From NCBI GenBank assembly GCA_905221605.1, contig CAJNDS010002438.1, forward strand, positions 339,357-403,356: a stretch of 64,000 bases of DNA, in the 5' to 3' direction. This DNA is from Symbiodinium natans (Eukaryota > Sar > Dinophyceae > Suessiales > Symbiodiniaceae). Below the pieces are notes generated by a model. That model had not been told where the DNA came from and searched no databases. It worked only from the letters and a program-made list of their open reading frames with translations. Each line of letters begins with the position of its first letter. The stretch's first letter is position 1. Both the position numbers and the translations under genes were made by a program. Positions 10,001 to 19,989 of the stretch are shown piece by piece.

Positions 10001-12900
10001 CCGAGACTCGGTGTTTCAGTGCACTCTCGTACCATTCCCTCACCCGCTTCTTCCTCGGTGGAGTCGAAATCCTGGTGGTCTGAGCGAATCGGGTGGCAAC
10101 GACAATGTAGGGTTGATTTGGGACAGTGGTTGCCTGAGGCATGGCAATGGACCGTTATGCCTCGCCTGTGAACCGGTTGTGCGACATGGGGGATTCGGCT
10201 GCGGTTCCATTGTGCATTGTGCATTGTGCATTCATGATCAGTGAATCGGAAGTGTTGCCGTTGAGGGCCAGCTTGGGCACATGTGCCCTAAACCCTAAAC
10301 CCAAAACCCGAATAAACCCTAAGCCCTAAGCCCTAAGCCCTAAGCCCTAAGCCCTAAGCCCTAAGCCCTAAACCCGGACCTTCATCCTCGGCTTGTCCCC
10401 CCTGCAATGCAGCAAGGTGGGTAGCACAAGAAGCCGCCTAAACCCTCAAAAAACCTAAGAGTGGCCTGGGTCGGTACTGGGGGTTAGGGTGCTTGGGGGG
10501 GCTTGGATCCCTTCCATTTGAGGAAGGGTTTTCAGTTGGTCCTGTAAGCAACAACCCTAAACCCGAAGCCTTGGCTTCTGCCTTTCGGGTCCTACAAACA
10601 GCATCCCAGGCGCCTGATTTCCGGACAAATCGTACAGTTGGGCGCTGAAGTGCGGCGTGCACAGCACCCTCTCTGCATTTGCCCCGTGTAGCTTGGCTAG
10701 ACGGGCGGCAAAAAACCCTCGACCCTTAACCATTGGGAAAAAACCGACCCCTGTGTTTCTATACCACGACCCACAACTGCCCGCAGAGTGGTCCCAAGGC
10801 TTAGAGGGGGCCAGCAGGCGGGCGGCAAAAAAACACTACCCCCCCCCCCCGAACCCGAAGCCCTTGCATAGCGGAGGACCCGCACTGCAGGGCAGGAAGC
10901 CGGCAAACTATTTAGGGTTCAGCGGTTTTGGGCATGGGCACGCGCCGAATAGGAAGGCATCCTCCCTGACAACAAGAGCCCGCCGTCCTTCTCAGAGGCT
11001 GCGTGACGTCCTCGGAGCTCCTCGTGGGTGATGGTCAGCTCATTCAGCTGCCGGGCCTGTGAACCAAGATTCGTCGGTTTTGGGGTGGTTTCTGGCTTCG
11101 TTTCTCAGGGTACCAGCTAACCTGTTCCCCCTTATACTAACAGTCCTTAATAGGGATTACAAAATAAGGGGAACACTAATCCCGATGTATAAGGGGGAAC
11201 ATCCCAAGGTACCAGGTAACGCTCCACACAACCCTAAACCCTAAACCCTAAACCCTAAACCCTAAACCCTAAACCCTAAACCCTAAACCCTAAACCCTAA
11301 ACCCTAAACTCCTGACTCCATGGAAACCGGCCTCGGCCCTGAGGGCCTCCACCTCGCCCGCCAGCTTCGCCTTGGCCTCCTCTGCCTCCTTCGGCAGCTG
11401 TTTCTGCGTGGGCTGCGTGGGTTTAGGGTTTAGGGTTTAGGGTTTAGGGCTTAGCTTTTTTTGCGTGGGGGACTTGAAAAAGGGGATTAGCGATAGGATT
11501 GGGGGGGGCCCTTTGGGGGAGATAGACCCTCTGAAGAAGGTCCCTGTTTAAGAGAGCCAGAAGAGGGTTAAGAAGGGTTCCTTTTTCAAGGGCCCCCCTA
11601 TCCTACCTAGGATTAAGGGTACGTGATTTGAGGTTTCGGCTCCATCTCTGTGAGGCTATGTGCGGGTTTAGGGTTTAGAGTGCCCCCAGATGCTAAGCAC
11701 CCCTCCTGGCGCCGAACTCGCTCCTCCTCAGCCTTGTGGGGGCTTAGGGCATTTCCGCTTGGACTTCAAAGGTCAGGGACTTTAGAGGAGAACCACTTCA
11801 TGCGACTTCAACAAGCGCTGGGCCTGCTGGCGGACTTTGCGCAGCTCTCGGTTCAGACTTTCCACCTGTGCGCACGAGACACAGGCACCAGGGCACTGGA
11901 GAAAGGCGCCAATGAAAGTGAAGGTCAGGCAAGCCACGCTCTGCCGTTCTTCATCCAGCTTGCGCTGGGAGACTAGCAGGTCGGCGGTGAGTTTCGCTTT
12001 GCTCTGCTGCTCCTGGTCACATGCTGCTTGGCGTGACGATTCGCAACAAGACATCCCCACACAAGAAGCGCTCAAGCCCCGCCTGCACCAGCAAATCCTG
12101 TGCAAAGCAGTTCTGCCCCGGTGCCGGATCTGCCGTTCGCTTCGGATCCGGAGCTGTTGGCGGGACGTCACCTGGGTGTCAACTTCGGGCTGGCATGGAC
12201 TGGCGTCAGGGACATACTGCATCATGCTGCAGCCTGGAAGCCCGGGTCCTCCTTGGGCTCTTCATGGAGCACTAGCTTGTACTGGACGCGAGGCCCTGGT
12301 TCGACCCCCTCCTTGGGCTCGACCTCGGCACCGGCAAAATTCGAGAGTCAGGATGAGTCGCAAGTGAGGAAACGACGAGGGGTGCATCCAGGCGGCTGCA
12401 TCCAGGGGCTTGGTAAGGGAGAGCACATCTCCGTCCGCCAGGGAACACCTCTGGCCTTTCTGCAGCTTCCTGTCGTTTACGAAGCTGCCGTTCGTACTGC
12501 AGTCCTCGTAGTCATGCACACTCGACTCTGCAGCCGCTGCGAGCCGAATACAGAAGCCAAAAAACACCGCCGCTTCCCACGCCTCGAACTCGGGGGGGCA
12601 GCCAGCGCTGCAATGCAGAATGCAGTGTGTCCCGCTGACCTGCTCACTCAGGCAACTAGCTAGGACAAACTGAGCAGGTACTCAAGCACAACTTTCCCAC
12701 CAAGTTGCCGCAATGTGAGGGCACACGAGGAAGTTGTTCGGCCGTCGCCTCCAAGCATCAGCCAGGCAGGCATGACTGCTACTGTTGATTCTCCATGTTT
12801 TTTGTTGGTCGCTGCCCCGCCCAATCGTGGCATCTCCGTCACAGGGCAGAGGCACAACATCCTCATCTGGAGCATGCAGCGGAAGCAGCTGCCACACCAT
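7050..12900 (-). CDS. FHA-domain and coiled-coil protein, many small exons
   Basis: The start is an ATG at 12900 with MVWQLLPLHAPDEDVV, then DATIGRG, the GR motif of an FHA phosphopeptide-binding domain. An exon near 12,522-12,415 gives the second half of the domain: DCSTNGSFVNDRKLQ, then LADGDVLSL. Downstream exons are mostly Glu/Arg/Gln-rich heptad sequence: about 12,330-12,245, 12,010-11,935 (LTADLLVSQRKLDEERQS), 11,870-11,790 (VESLNRELRKVRQQAQRLL), 11,400-11,330, 11,060-10,985, 9,935-9,885, 9,640-9,420, 9,125-9,050, 8,510-8,440, 8,190-8,100, 7,910-7,790, 7,600-7,490 and 7,420-7,265. FHA domains bind phosphothreonine; the coiled coil suggests a scaffold. Exon joins and the 3' end are not proven. 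It could be two genes, or continue toward 0.16 kb. Confidence 0.6.
7980..8075. repeat. Degenerate TACTATGTATTG minisatellite
   Basis: About eight imperfect 10-12-bp units (TACTATGTATT, TGTACTATGTC). It lies between coiled-coil exons and is probably intronic. Confidence 0.65.
8922..9018. mobile_element. Family-A inverted-repeat element (copy A3)
   Basis: The left arm CTCCCGAAAATAGGG and right arm CCCCTATTTTCGTAAACC are inverted repeats. The interior contains GGAATCCTACTACTTGGGGG, close to copies A6 and A10. It lies between coiled-coil exons of the FHA gene. Confidence 0.75.
9128..9270. mobile_element. Family-A inverted-repeat element, long form (copy A4)
   Basis: TTGGGGGTTTCCGAAAATAA at the left and GGTATCCCCCTATTTTGGG at the right. 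At 143 bp it is longer than most copies and has extra internal blocks. It sits between coiled-coil exons at about 9,125-9,050 and 9,510-9,420. Confidence 0.7.
9955..9982. repeat. Telomeric TTTAGGG units
   Basis: Four TTTAGGG units between coiled-coil exons of the FHA gene. Confidence 0.85.
10288..10376. repeat. Telomeric array switching to CCCTAAG variant
   Basis: CCCTAAA units give way to at least eight consecutive CCCTAAG units and then return to CCCTAAA. The run of one variant implies local amplification after the substitution arose. Confidence 0.9.
11109..11220. mobile_element. Family-B inverted-repeat element (copy B2)
   Basis: The arms TGTTCCCCCTTATACTAACA and TGTATAAGGGGGAACATCCC enclose an AATAGGGATT core. 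Direct repeats flank it: GGTACCAGCTAAC and GGTACCAGGTAAC (12 of 13 identical, with a perfect 8-bp GGTACCAG). It lies between coiled-coil exons of the FHA gene. Confidence 0.85.
11228..11309. repeat. Telomeric CCCTAAA array
   Basis: Eleven near-perfect units directly right of element B2, in a presumed intron. Confidence 0.95.
11420..11456. repeat. Telomeric TTTAGGG array
   Basis: Four to five units in the opposite orientation to the array 110 bp to the left. Next to it, 11,466-11,616 is a G-rich/C-rich stretch with partly opposed TTGAAAAAGG and CCTTTTTCAA blocks, possibly another inverted-repeat element. Confidence 0.85.
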
Positions 12901-12904
12901 GGCT

Positions 12905-13690
12905 GTCTGGAAAGTTGACCACGGTGTTATTGACAAATGGCACTAAGCAAGTACACGACTGCAACGTACCAAGGTGGGTTAGGCGTATCAAATGCTAGGG
13001 CCCAGCCCCGCCAGAGCCTTCTGAACGGACATTGCAACATGCATCGGAGCATGACACAGCACCACACACTCAGGTCCGAGTCTGCAAACCTGGTGAAAGC
13101 ATGGAAGGGCACCAATATGCTCGAAAAGCCAAGATGTGTACAGGGCACCAGCCTTGCAAGGTATCGCAATTCCGGCAGAATGACTCGATTCTGGGCTAGA
13201 TATGGCCGATCGCACAGTTAGTAAGCGCAACGCGTGATATGTTCGCAGCTGCCGAAGGCCCTGTCAGCTTCTTCTGGCTGATGTCACGCAACAACGGCTG
13301 CAAGAAGGTGCTGTCACCATCACAACAGCAATGCAGGAAGTGGACACAGCGCTCGCTGGCCAACAGCTGTCAGCCTGGACATAGCCTTCGGAGCTGTTGG
13401 ATGAGCAGAGGAACTCTGCCAAGGGCCGCAGGGTTTCATTGACGAAGAAGTTCTGCCAAGCGCTGCGATTCGTACTCATGCAGCACGCCCCACGGCGGAG
13501 ACCAAAGCTTGCACGATTTGTCCAAACAAGCCGTGGAGTTACGCCTTCTTCACACACTAGCCGAACCTAAACCCAAAACCCCAAACCCTAAACCCCCCTT
13601 CCATGTCCCAAGCCAAAGTGCCTCGAGCTCCTTCCAAGCATGCGACCCTGATGCGTATGGCCGAAGCGCGGTCATGACCTGGTCTGTACT
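12905..13690. other. No gene recognised
   Basis: This stretch lies upstream of the FHA gene start. Minus-strand frames at 13,440-13,264 are open but show no motif. The 5' end and promoter of the FHA gene should lie here; no recognisable promoter element was seen. Confidence 0.4.
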
Positions 13691-13857
13691 TGGAGGTTCG
13701 GGGTACTTGGTTTCGGGGTTTAGGCCTTAGGGTTTAGTAACCCAAGTATAGGTGTGGTTACAACCCACTGATAAGCCCTTAAGTCCCCTAATGGGGTTAT
13801 AATTAGGTGATAAGTACAGTTACACATGGGTTACTGAATACCACGAACCTCCAAGTA
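13688..13857. mobile_element. Inverted-repeat element with nested arms, family C (copy C1)
   Basis: The outer arms ACTTGGAGGTTCGGGG (about 13,688) and CCACGAACCTCCAAGT (about 13,841-13,856) are inverted repeats. An inner pair, GTAACCCAAGTATAGGTG / TACAGTTACACATGGGTTAC, starts near 13,737. The core GATAAGCCCTTAAGTCCCCT is shared in reverse with copy C2. Confidence 0.75.
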
Positions 13858-13949
13858 GTTTCAACGAGGGATGTATTCGTGCCTCTTTTTATATCTGGTA
13901 GCAAATTTATGAAACCATTTTTTCTTTGTTACTTATGTTTATATTTCAA

Positions 13950-14010
13950 CTTAATTTATACATATACATATACATATATAAGTATATACATATGTATATA
14001 TATATAAACA
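13950..14010. repeat. TA/CATA microsatellite
   Basis: ATACATATA-type repeats between the two family-C copies. Confidence 0.75.
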
Positions 14011-14149
14011 CGCAAGCCATCTCAAACTTGCCATCCCACGTGGTCTCTCGTGGCAGTGTGCCGCTCGGTGCTCTCTGTGCTCCCGACAGAGACCAGCTCC
14101 TCTCCAGCTGCCTTGCATCTTGAACTTGCGGATTTTTCGGGTTTAGGGT

Positions 14150-14222
14150 CATTTTGTACTCATGACCTAATGATAACCCTATTCGGGGACTTAAGGGGCT
14201 TATACGTGGGTTAGAACTGGTA
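14150..14222. mobile_element. Family-C element in opposite orientation (copy C2)
   Basis: TGTACTCATGACCTAATGAT and CGGGGACTTAAGGGGCTTAT match the reverse complement of the C1 interior. With C1 it forms an inverted pair about 300 bp apart. It touches the 3' end of the pseudogene at 14,213-15,085. Confidence 0.7.
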
Positions 14223-15085
14223 GATTTTTAAGGGGGTTTCGACCCGACTCTCACAGTGGCATGCGCGGGCGAAGGCAACTTCTCCATTTTGCAGCTTTAG
14301 CCTCTCGGTCTGGCTTACTTCCCTCCAGCGCAGCTGCCCTTGGGGGATGTAAGATCCCGAGTTCTCGAGATCCAAAACCATGTCACGCACTTTGCTTTCC
14401 CACTGTTCCTTCCTGTCCCTGCCACTTTTGCTCCATGGCTCTTGAGCTTCTCTTTCAGGCCGTCTTTCCACTCTTTGAGTGGTTGTGAATTCGATCATTG
14501 AGGTCCTTTGGCCAGAGGCTGGATTGCGATGACCGGATTCTTGCTCTTGTTGATCATCTTTTGCAAGAACGGCAGGACCTTGAACAACTCCTCCTCGGGC
14601 GTGTCGGCTTCTTCAACCCACATGTTCAAGTCGCCGTCACGCGTGCGATCATCTTGCACTGCTTGACGGCATCCGCGCTGGCCATCACAACATCAACTTC
14701 GCTCTCCATGCAGTAGGGCAATGCCTTCGGCGCCACTCATCCAGGTGGTTCAGCTCCACATTTTTTGAAACCATGATCTGCGAACCAGTCATCTATCTGC
14801 TGCTTGAGGTCATCATCGTAGGCACTGTTCACGGCCGTGATCCTCATCACCACGATGGGCCTCTTTGCTTCATGAAGTCGATGAACTGGCGCACATCGAG
14901 TTTGATTCAGCAGGGCGTCGAGCGTTTCATCGTCTCAGTCTGAGCCGGTCTTCCGCAAGAGCTCCCTCAGCCCCTCAGCTCGTCCTTGCTCAGCTGGCCA
15001 TCCTTGTCTTCGTCTGCATTCTCGAAAATATTGTTCACCCGCTCGGCACCCTCCCATGTCGACATGGTGGCAAACAAGCTCTGTC
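14213..15085 (-). pseudogene. Intronless, frameshifted EF-hand protein pseudogene
   Basis: Reading the minus strand, one conserved-looking protein continues through several frames without introns: TWEGAERVNNIFENADEDKD (15,070) includes an EF-hand loop DEDKDGQLSKDE. It is followed in shifted frames by RELLRKTGSD, LDVRQFIDFMKQRG, IVVMRITAVNSAYDDDLKQQ, LPYCMESEVDVVMASADAV and NMWVEEADTPEEELFKVLPF, ending near 14,213 with EWKDGLKEKLKSHGAKVAG. At least five small indels or stops separate the pieces. The lack of introns, while neighbours have many, fits a reverse-transcribed copy. The parent gene is not in the window. Undetected tiny introns are a less likely alternative. Confidence 0.6.
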
Positions 15086-15318
15086 TGCAAAGCTTCTGAA
15101 GCTCGAGCCCAACTTGAGCAGGGTTTTCCACCCGTTCTTTCCGGTTTAGGGTTTAGGGTTCCGAGGTCCTCCAAGAAATGCAAGCACTGTTGCTCAGCCA
15201 GCCACCTTCTGCCAAAAGGTCATCGGCCTTGAGCAGCACCACTGCACCTCATCACTACTGGATCGGAAGTGGCGCCCGTGGTGCGCTCTCCCGCTGTGCC
15301 AACCTCCCGAATAAGAAG

Positions 15319-15394
15319 AGCTAGAATAAGGTCCATCTGGTCACTTTTATAAATTCTGGACCCGTTTTTTTGGAGTCCTTATTCTAAGGCAGCT
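15319..15394. mobile_element. Miniature inverted-repeat element, family F
   Basis: AGCTAGAATAAGGTCC at the left is an imperfect inverted repeat of GGAGTCCTTATTCTAAGGCAGC at the right. It is 76 bp with an AT-rich centre. No second copy was found. Confidence 0.6.
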
Positions 15395-15853
15395 AAGACG
15401 TCGGGTATCCAAAGAGGGACATCACTTCGAGAGCTGACCATGTATCGGGGAGGATGGTTGACCCTCAGCCCTAAATCCTAAACTCATGGGGGGAAGTACT
15501 GAACCCCAAAGCCGAACGAGTGGGGCCCCCCACCATAGTCGAAAAGAAGTTGCCATCGGAGTAGTTCGCGTGGTCAAAGCCCCAAAGCCTCAAAGGGGGT
15601 TCTGAAATGTCGGGGTTCAAAGTTACATCTCTTCAGCTAGAGGATAGAACTGCCTGGTGCCACCACAAATGAGCATACTGGACTGCACACAACCGATTGA
15701 TGCCACGTCTTGATCAGCTCAAGACCACTGCTTAGTGGCCCCACATGTTTGCAAGCTGCTGCGTGCTGAACTCGCCCAGACGCCTGCAAAGCACGCGAGA
15801 AAGCCCCGGTGTGAACATAATTGACTATATTTACAACAACTAACTATAATTAA

Positions 15854-15977
15854 CTGACTAGAACTAACTGTAGCTAACTATAAATAACTACAATGAACCA
15901 ACAAAGTTGAGGTTTAACTATAGTTACCTGACTACAACTAACTGTAACTAACTATAAATAACTACAATGAACCCCAC
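15854..15977. repeat. 74-bp tandem duplication, TAACTA-rich
   Basis: CTGACTAGAACTAACTGTAG and the following bases at 15,854 recur at 15,928 as CTGACTACAACTAACTGTAA, both ending ATAACTACAATGAACC. Each unit is itself built of AACTA/TAACTA pentamers and hexamers. Confidence 0.75.
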
Positions 15978-16072
15978 AAACCCTAAACCCTAAACCCTTT
16001 TTACAGCAGGCCTAAACCCTAAACCCTAAACCCTAAACCCTAAACCCTACACCCTACACCCTAAACCCGAAA
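15977..16072. repeat. Telomeric CCCTAAA arrays
   Basis: Three units, a 15-bp spacer, then about eight units including two CCCTACA variants. Confidence 0.9.
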
Positions 16073-16191
16073 CAACAAAGTTGAAGTTGTACATTTTGCT
16101 GCGCCTCAGAGCTGCGGCCGCAATCGCCTTCAGCAGCTCTGAATCTGGGCGGGCGTGCTCCAGCCACGCAAAGGACCTCAAAGAAGTCTGG

Positions 16192-16306
16192 GTTTAGGGT
16201 TTAGGGTTTAGGGTTTAGCTTAGGGTTTAGGGTTTGGGGTTTGGGGTTTGGGGTTTGGGGTTTAGGGTTTAGGGTTTAGGGTTTAGGGTTTAGGGTTTAG
16301 GGTTTT
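16192..16306. repeat. Telomeric TTTAGGG/TTTGGGG array
   Basis: About 16 units. TTTAGGG flanks a block of four consecutive TTTGGGG variants. A further three units are at 16,345-16,372. The array faces the CCCTAAA array to its left. Confidence 0.95.
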
Positions 16307-16651
16307 TTCCCACCCGTGTCGCAAGCGTTTACGGGGAAAAGGTCAGGTTTAGGGTTTAGGGTTTAGGGTCGTAGCCTAAACCCCTAACCTCCCTCCCCCC
16401 CTTTTGACTATTCGGGGAGCCCAGAGACTGGTCCAGAGCGCACTTTTCGGCTCTGCTCGTGCATAAAGACTTCCCGAATCAGTGGTCGAGGGCCAAAGAC
16501 ACGGAGCGAAGCCGACGAGAATCGATTGTACCTTCTGCAGGCGGGGTGGAGCTGTTTTCTGCATGGTCCTATGCCTAACGCCCTGTGCAATGCTGCAGCA
16601 CCCCCGCGCTGCACTGTGAAGACACACTAAGTCGGCTCGGAACCGGAGGTA

Positions 16652-19600
16652 CTAGGGCTGTTCTTGGCTTCCACACCACAACACACGAAATCGCAGCCTT
16701 GACCAGGAGGGCATGGTCTCCCTGCGTTGCCACCAGGCACCCGAATCGGCTGGCAGCTGCTTCTCTGCATCTTTGGCATAGTCTGCTGCCAGCTCGAAGA
16801 GGTCATTGCCTGACATGGGACCAGGAAGCGAAAAGTAAACCTGAGGAGAGCCAAGCACTAATTGCACAGCAAAATGATGTCTGTACATATATATATATAC
16901 TACTAACCATATTCAGAACATTAAATAATCAAAATCATACAGCAAACACGTGGGAAGTCTTGGTGACAGCAAAGTGTCAGCCCTCTGCATCCTTGCATTG
17001 TGGAAACGTCACCAGGAGGTCGCCCTCCACGAAGGCATCGCAATCCATCGTCAAGGCGTTCAGGGCATCGTACGCATTCAGCTCAGACTGTGGCACGACC
17101 GCAGAGTGTCGGTCAATAGGGTCCTCTTCCCCACCACCGGCGGCTTGAACGGCTTCCAAGGACTGTCCTTGCCAACATTCAGAATATTAATAATATTAAT
17201 AATGTTAAAATATTTAAAAAAAAACATTAATCATATTAACAAGATTAATAATACTAACAATATGAATAAATTAGTAATAGTAATAATAGTACTCATATTA
17301 ATATTAATAATATTAATGATATTTACATTATTAAAAATATTAACAATATAAACAGTATTTATCATATTACTAATATTGATAATATTAATCATACTAATAA
17401 TTTTAATAATTTTACTAATATTGGTAATCTTGGTGCGTTTGTTTTGCCACCCACATAACCACAGCACTGTGGGGCCCACACTGGGACTGGGGTGCATTTT
17501 TGCCACACACACACACACACCGAGCAGACCACCCGCACCGCAGAGTCATAATTTGGGGGACTATAGAACTATGCTGCTGTGCTTGACACAGGTTAGGGTC
17601 TTTGTGGCCACCCGCCAAGCGAGCCACACTGTTTAGATTATTTCTTGGCCCCCGCCAAGCAGACCAGTGACCAGCCGCACTGCAGGGCAACAAACTTCGG
17701 AATGGGTTTTGCGCTTAGGGTTCACTGATACTATAGTGATACTAGTGTTTTCACCAGGCCGCTGTTCATGAGATGAAGAATCATCGCATCCTGATCCCCG
17801 AAGAGCTGCATCTCCACGTGCGCGGCAGTCAGCGCATCATGAAGAAATCTCATTGACCAGGCACTGTGCCGGATGATCCAGTTCGCGGAACTGAGGCCCC
17901 ATCCTTCTTCTGTGATGAGGAGGTCCACCTGTGAGGAGAATTTTTAAGGATTTTAGGGCTTAGGGTTTAAGGTACGGAAGGGCCAAGTGAAGCACTGGAT
18001 GTTCTTTGACCAAGCTTTCGGGCCGCATGCTTAAAACCAGACGTATTTGATCCATGTTCCCGGAAACCCACAGTAGCCTGGACACAGGAAACCTTTCAAG
18101 ATGCCTTTTGCTGCTAAGAGGCGAAACTAAAGAATCCGACTCCACCACAGAAATTCTACGTCGGCGCATGATATGTCGACGAAAGGGTCTACAGCACTAG
18201 CTCCTAGCAGAAGATCCATCACCGAAAAGCTTCATCACCGAATGCGAGTCCACCCCCCACGACACTCGCATGTAGTCCACCTCTTACCGTATTCTTCCCT
18301 CCGTTCCCGAGACTCATATGCTCAAACCCGTAGCTGAGGCAGCGTTTGCTTTCACTATGCCCACGTGGCACCATTCGAAGGTCATTAAGTGTCTTGTAAA
18401 AACCTGCAGACATTCGTCATCTGCAAAGCTTGAAGAAGTGAAGCACAAGCAGAGCTATCGCCTCTGAAACCATAACAACCTCCAGAACAAGCCGACCTTT
18501 ACCACGCAAAACTGTACAGCAAGTACTTGAAGCCATCGTGATATATGTAGTGTGTACATATATATTATGTATATATACATATATACATATATAGAGTATG
18601 TGTATATAATATATATAGTGTGTGTAGTATCTTTATATAGTATACATTGTATGTGTAAATAAAGGTGTATATATATAGTACATATAGTATATCAGTATAT
18701 CATTGCATTTTCTGGCCTCCGGGTCAAGCAAGCTGGCGTTGCAGCCCGGCCCGGGTTGTCGGCAGGGCTCTCGGCAAGGCACCATTCTGTCCTCCACTTT
18801 GTGCAGCCAAACGGCCCCATTGTCCCATCTAAGGCTCTCTGCTATTCGGGAACCTCCCTTGGCCTCCTTCCAGACGATGCTGGCCTGCAATGCCCCGCTT
18901 GGGAAGTCCATCTCCAAGCGGCCATCCACAAGCCTGCCCGGCGCATGGCCGATCTGCTGCGCATCTGCCTCCACTCCGTCCGCATCACCATCTCGCGAGA
19001 TGTGTATGATTCCCTCCTCTCGATACTCATCACTGATCCAGGAGTCCAGCCACTCCCCAGTCAGCAGGTCCAGGTCGTCGCTGAGCTGCTCACCACATAC
19101 AGGCGCGGCCTCCGAGTCCATAAGCCCTCGCTGCTTCTGCTGGGCATACTGATAGATTACCGAATCCAAGGTGCGGTTCATATTCATGATGATGGAGTCG
19201 CAGTCAAGCCACGCGACCCAGTCGTATTCGTTTGACTGAAGGTAAGCAAGCACTGTCGCCAGCTTGGCATGCTGCACTCCCAAGCCATGCGCCCCAATAA
19301 CGGGGTGCTCTAAGTGAAGGCGAAGGGAGTAGCCGTGGTGCTCAGCATACGCTTCGCGATTGCTTGGCGTGAGTCTGGGCAAGGCGAGCGGATGATCTTC
19401 AGGGTAAGCGCAGATCGAGACCACCGCGATGCGTAACTTAGGATCCCGAAAAGCGGGTGCTATGGGAACAAGGTGTCGCAGCTCTCGCCTTAACCTTTGG
19501 TCGTGGCCACGACGCATTTGCATAATTGCAGGGATGATGTGGTGCTCAGTGACACCCCACGCTTTGGCTGGCACCTCGGGTATGCGATTGGCATTTCGGA

Positions 19601-19985
19601 GTGTGAAGATGAAGACGAGGGCCAACTGCAAGAGTCGATATGCCAAGCCAGTCAAACCTTCAGGTGCCCCCCCTGCATAGCCCAGTGTGTCCACGGCTGT
19701 GGGGGAGACGAGCCGTGCGAGAATGTAATAACCAGCCACCACGCCAACGTTGCAGGAGAGTACTTCGGTCACGTTGGCTGTGCGGGCCAGGAGCTGCTTT
19801 GCCAAGCCAACCATGGCCAGAGTTCTCTCGCCAGAGGCCTCCATGGCCGTGGCCCTTGCAGCCATGTCAAAGGCAGCATGATACTCTTTCCATTCGCGGG
19901 TGTCCACGGCACAGGCCAAGTCATCATCACTCACAGCTGCTGCCGCCGGCAGAATTAGGAGTCCATACAGACACCATGGAGTCAT
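16652..19985 (-). CDS. GT34-type (GMA12/MNN10) glycosyltransferase, about five exons
   Basis: The ATG at 19985 begins a signal or anchor sequence (MTPWCLYGLLILPAAAAVS). A second hydrophobic stretch is near residues 115-130. The catalytic domain starts near residue 184 with RIAVVSICAYPEDHPL, then HAKLATVLAYL and WVAWLDCDS, where D261-C-D263 is the metal/nucleotide-sugar DxD motif. A likely GC donor near 18,705 joins a GCAG|G acceptor near 18,396, keeping the frame (ARK-C-FYKTLNDL). Exon 2 ends at a GTAAGA donor near 18,292. Exon 3 (17928 to about 17755) carries DLLITEEGWGLSSANWIIR and GDQDAMILHLMN, the family's later conserved blocks. Exon 4 (17167-16992) has FVEGDLLVTFPQCK. Exon 5 is 16840-16652. 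The segment between DxD and exon 3 is long and acidic, unusual for the family. It probably acts in the secretory pathway on glycans; the acceptor is unknown. The exon 3-4 join is uncertain. Confidence 0.82.
17175..17435. repeat. AT-rich triplet tract in an intron of the GT34 gene
   Basis: Irregular AAT/ATT/TTA triplets over about 260 bp between exons 3 and 4. No coding signal. Confidence 0.7.
17500..17521. repeat. CA dinucleotide microsatellite
   Basis: About ten CA units in the same GT34 intron. Confidence 0.8.
18538..18700. repeat. TA/TATG microsatellite in intron 1 of the GT34 gene
   Basis: Degenerate TATATAG/TATATGTA repeats follow exon 1 directly. The open frame reads through it, adding a Tyr/Thr-rich tail that is not part of the protein. 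Confidence 0.8.
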
Positions 19986-19989
19986 GCTG

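Larger units (their letters stand above)
15400..16190. other. Repeat-rich stretch without a gene
   Basis: It contains the 74-bp tandem duplication and telomeric repeats described separately. Nothing coding was recognised. Confidence 0.5.

Noticed and set aside
10011-10244. GTGCATT triplication and plus-strand frame at 10,205-10,231
   Set aside because: A three-unit TTGTGCA repeat only; the surrounding frames have no coding character.
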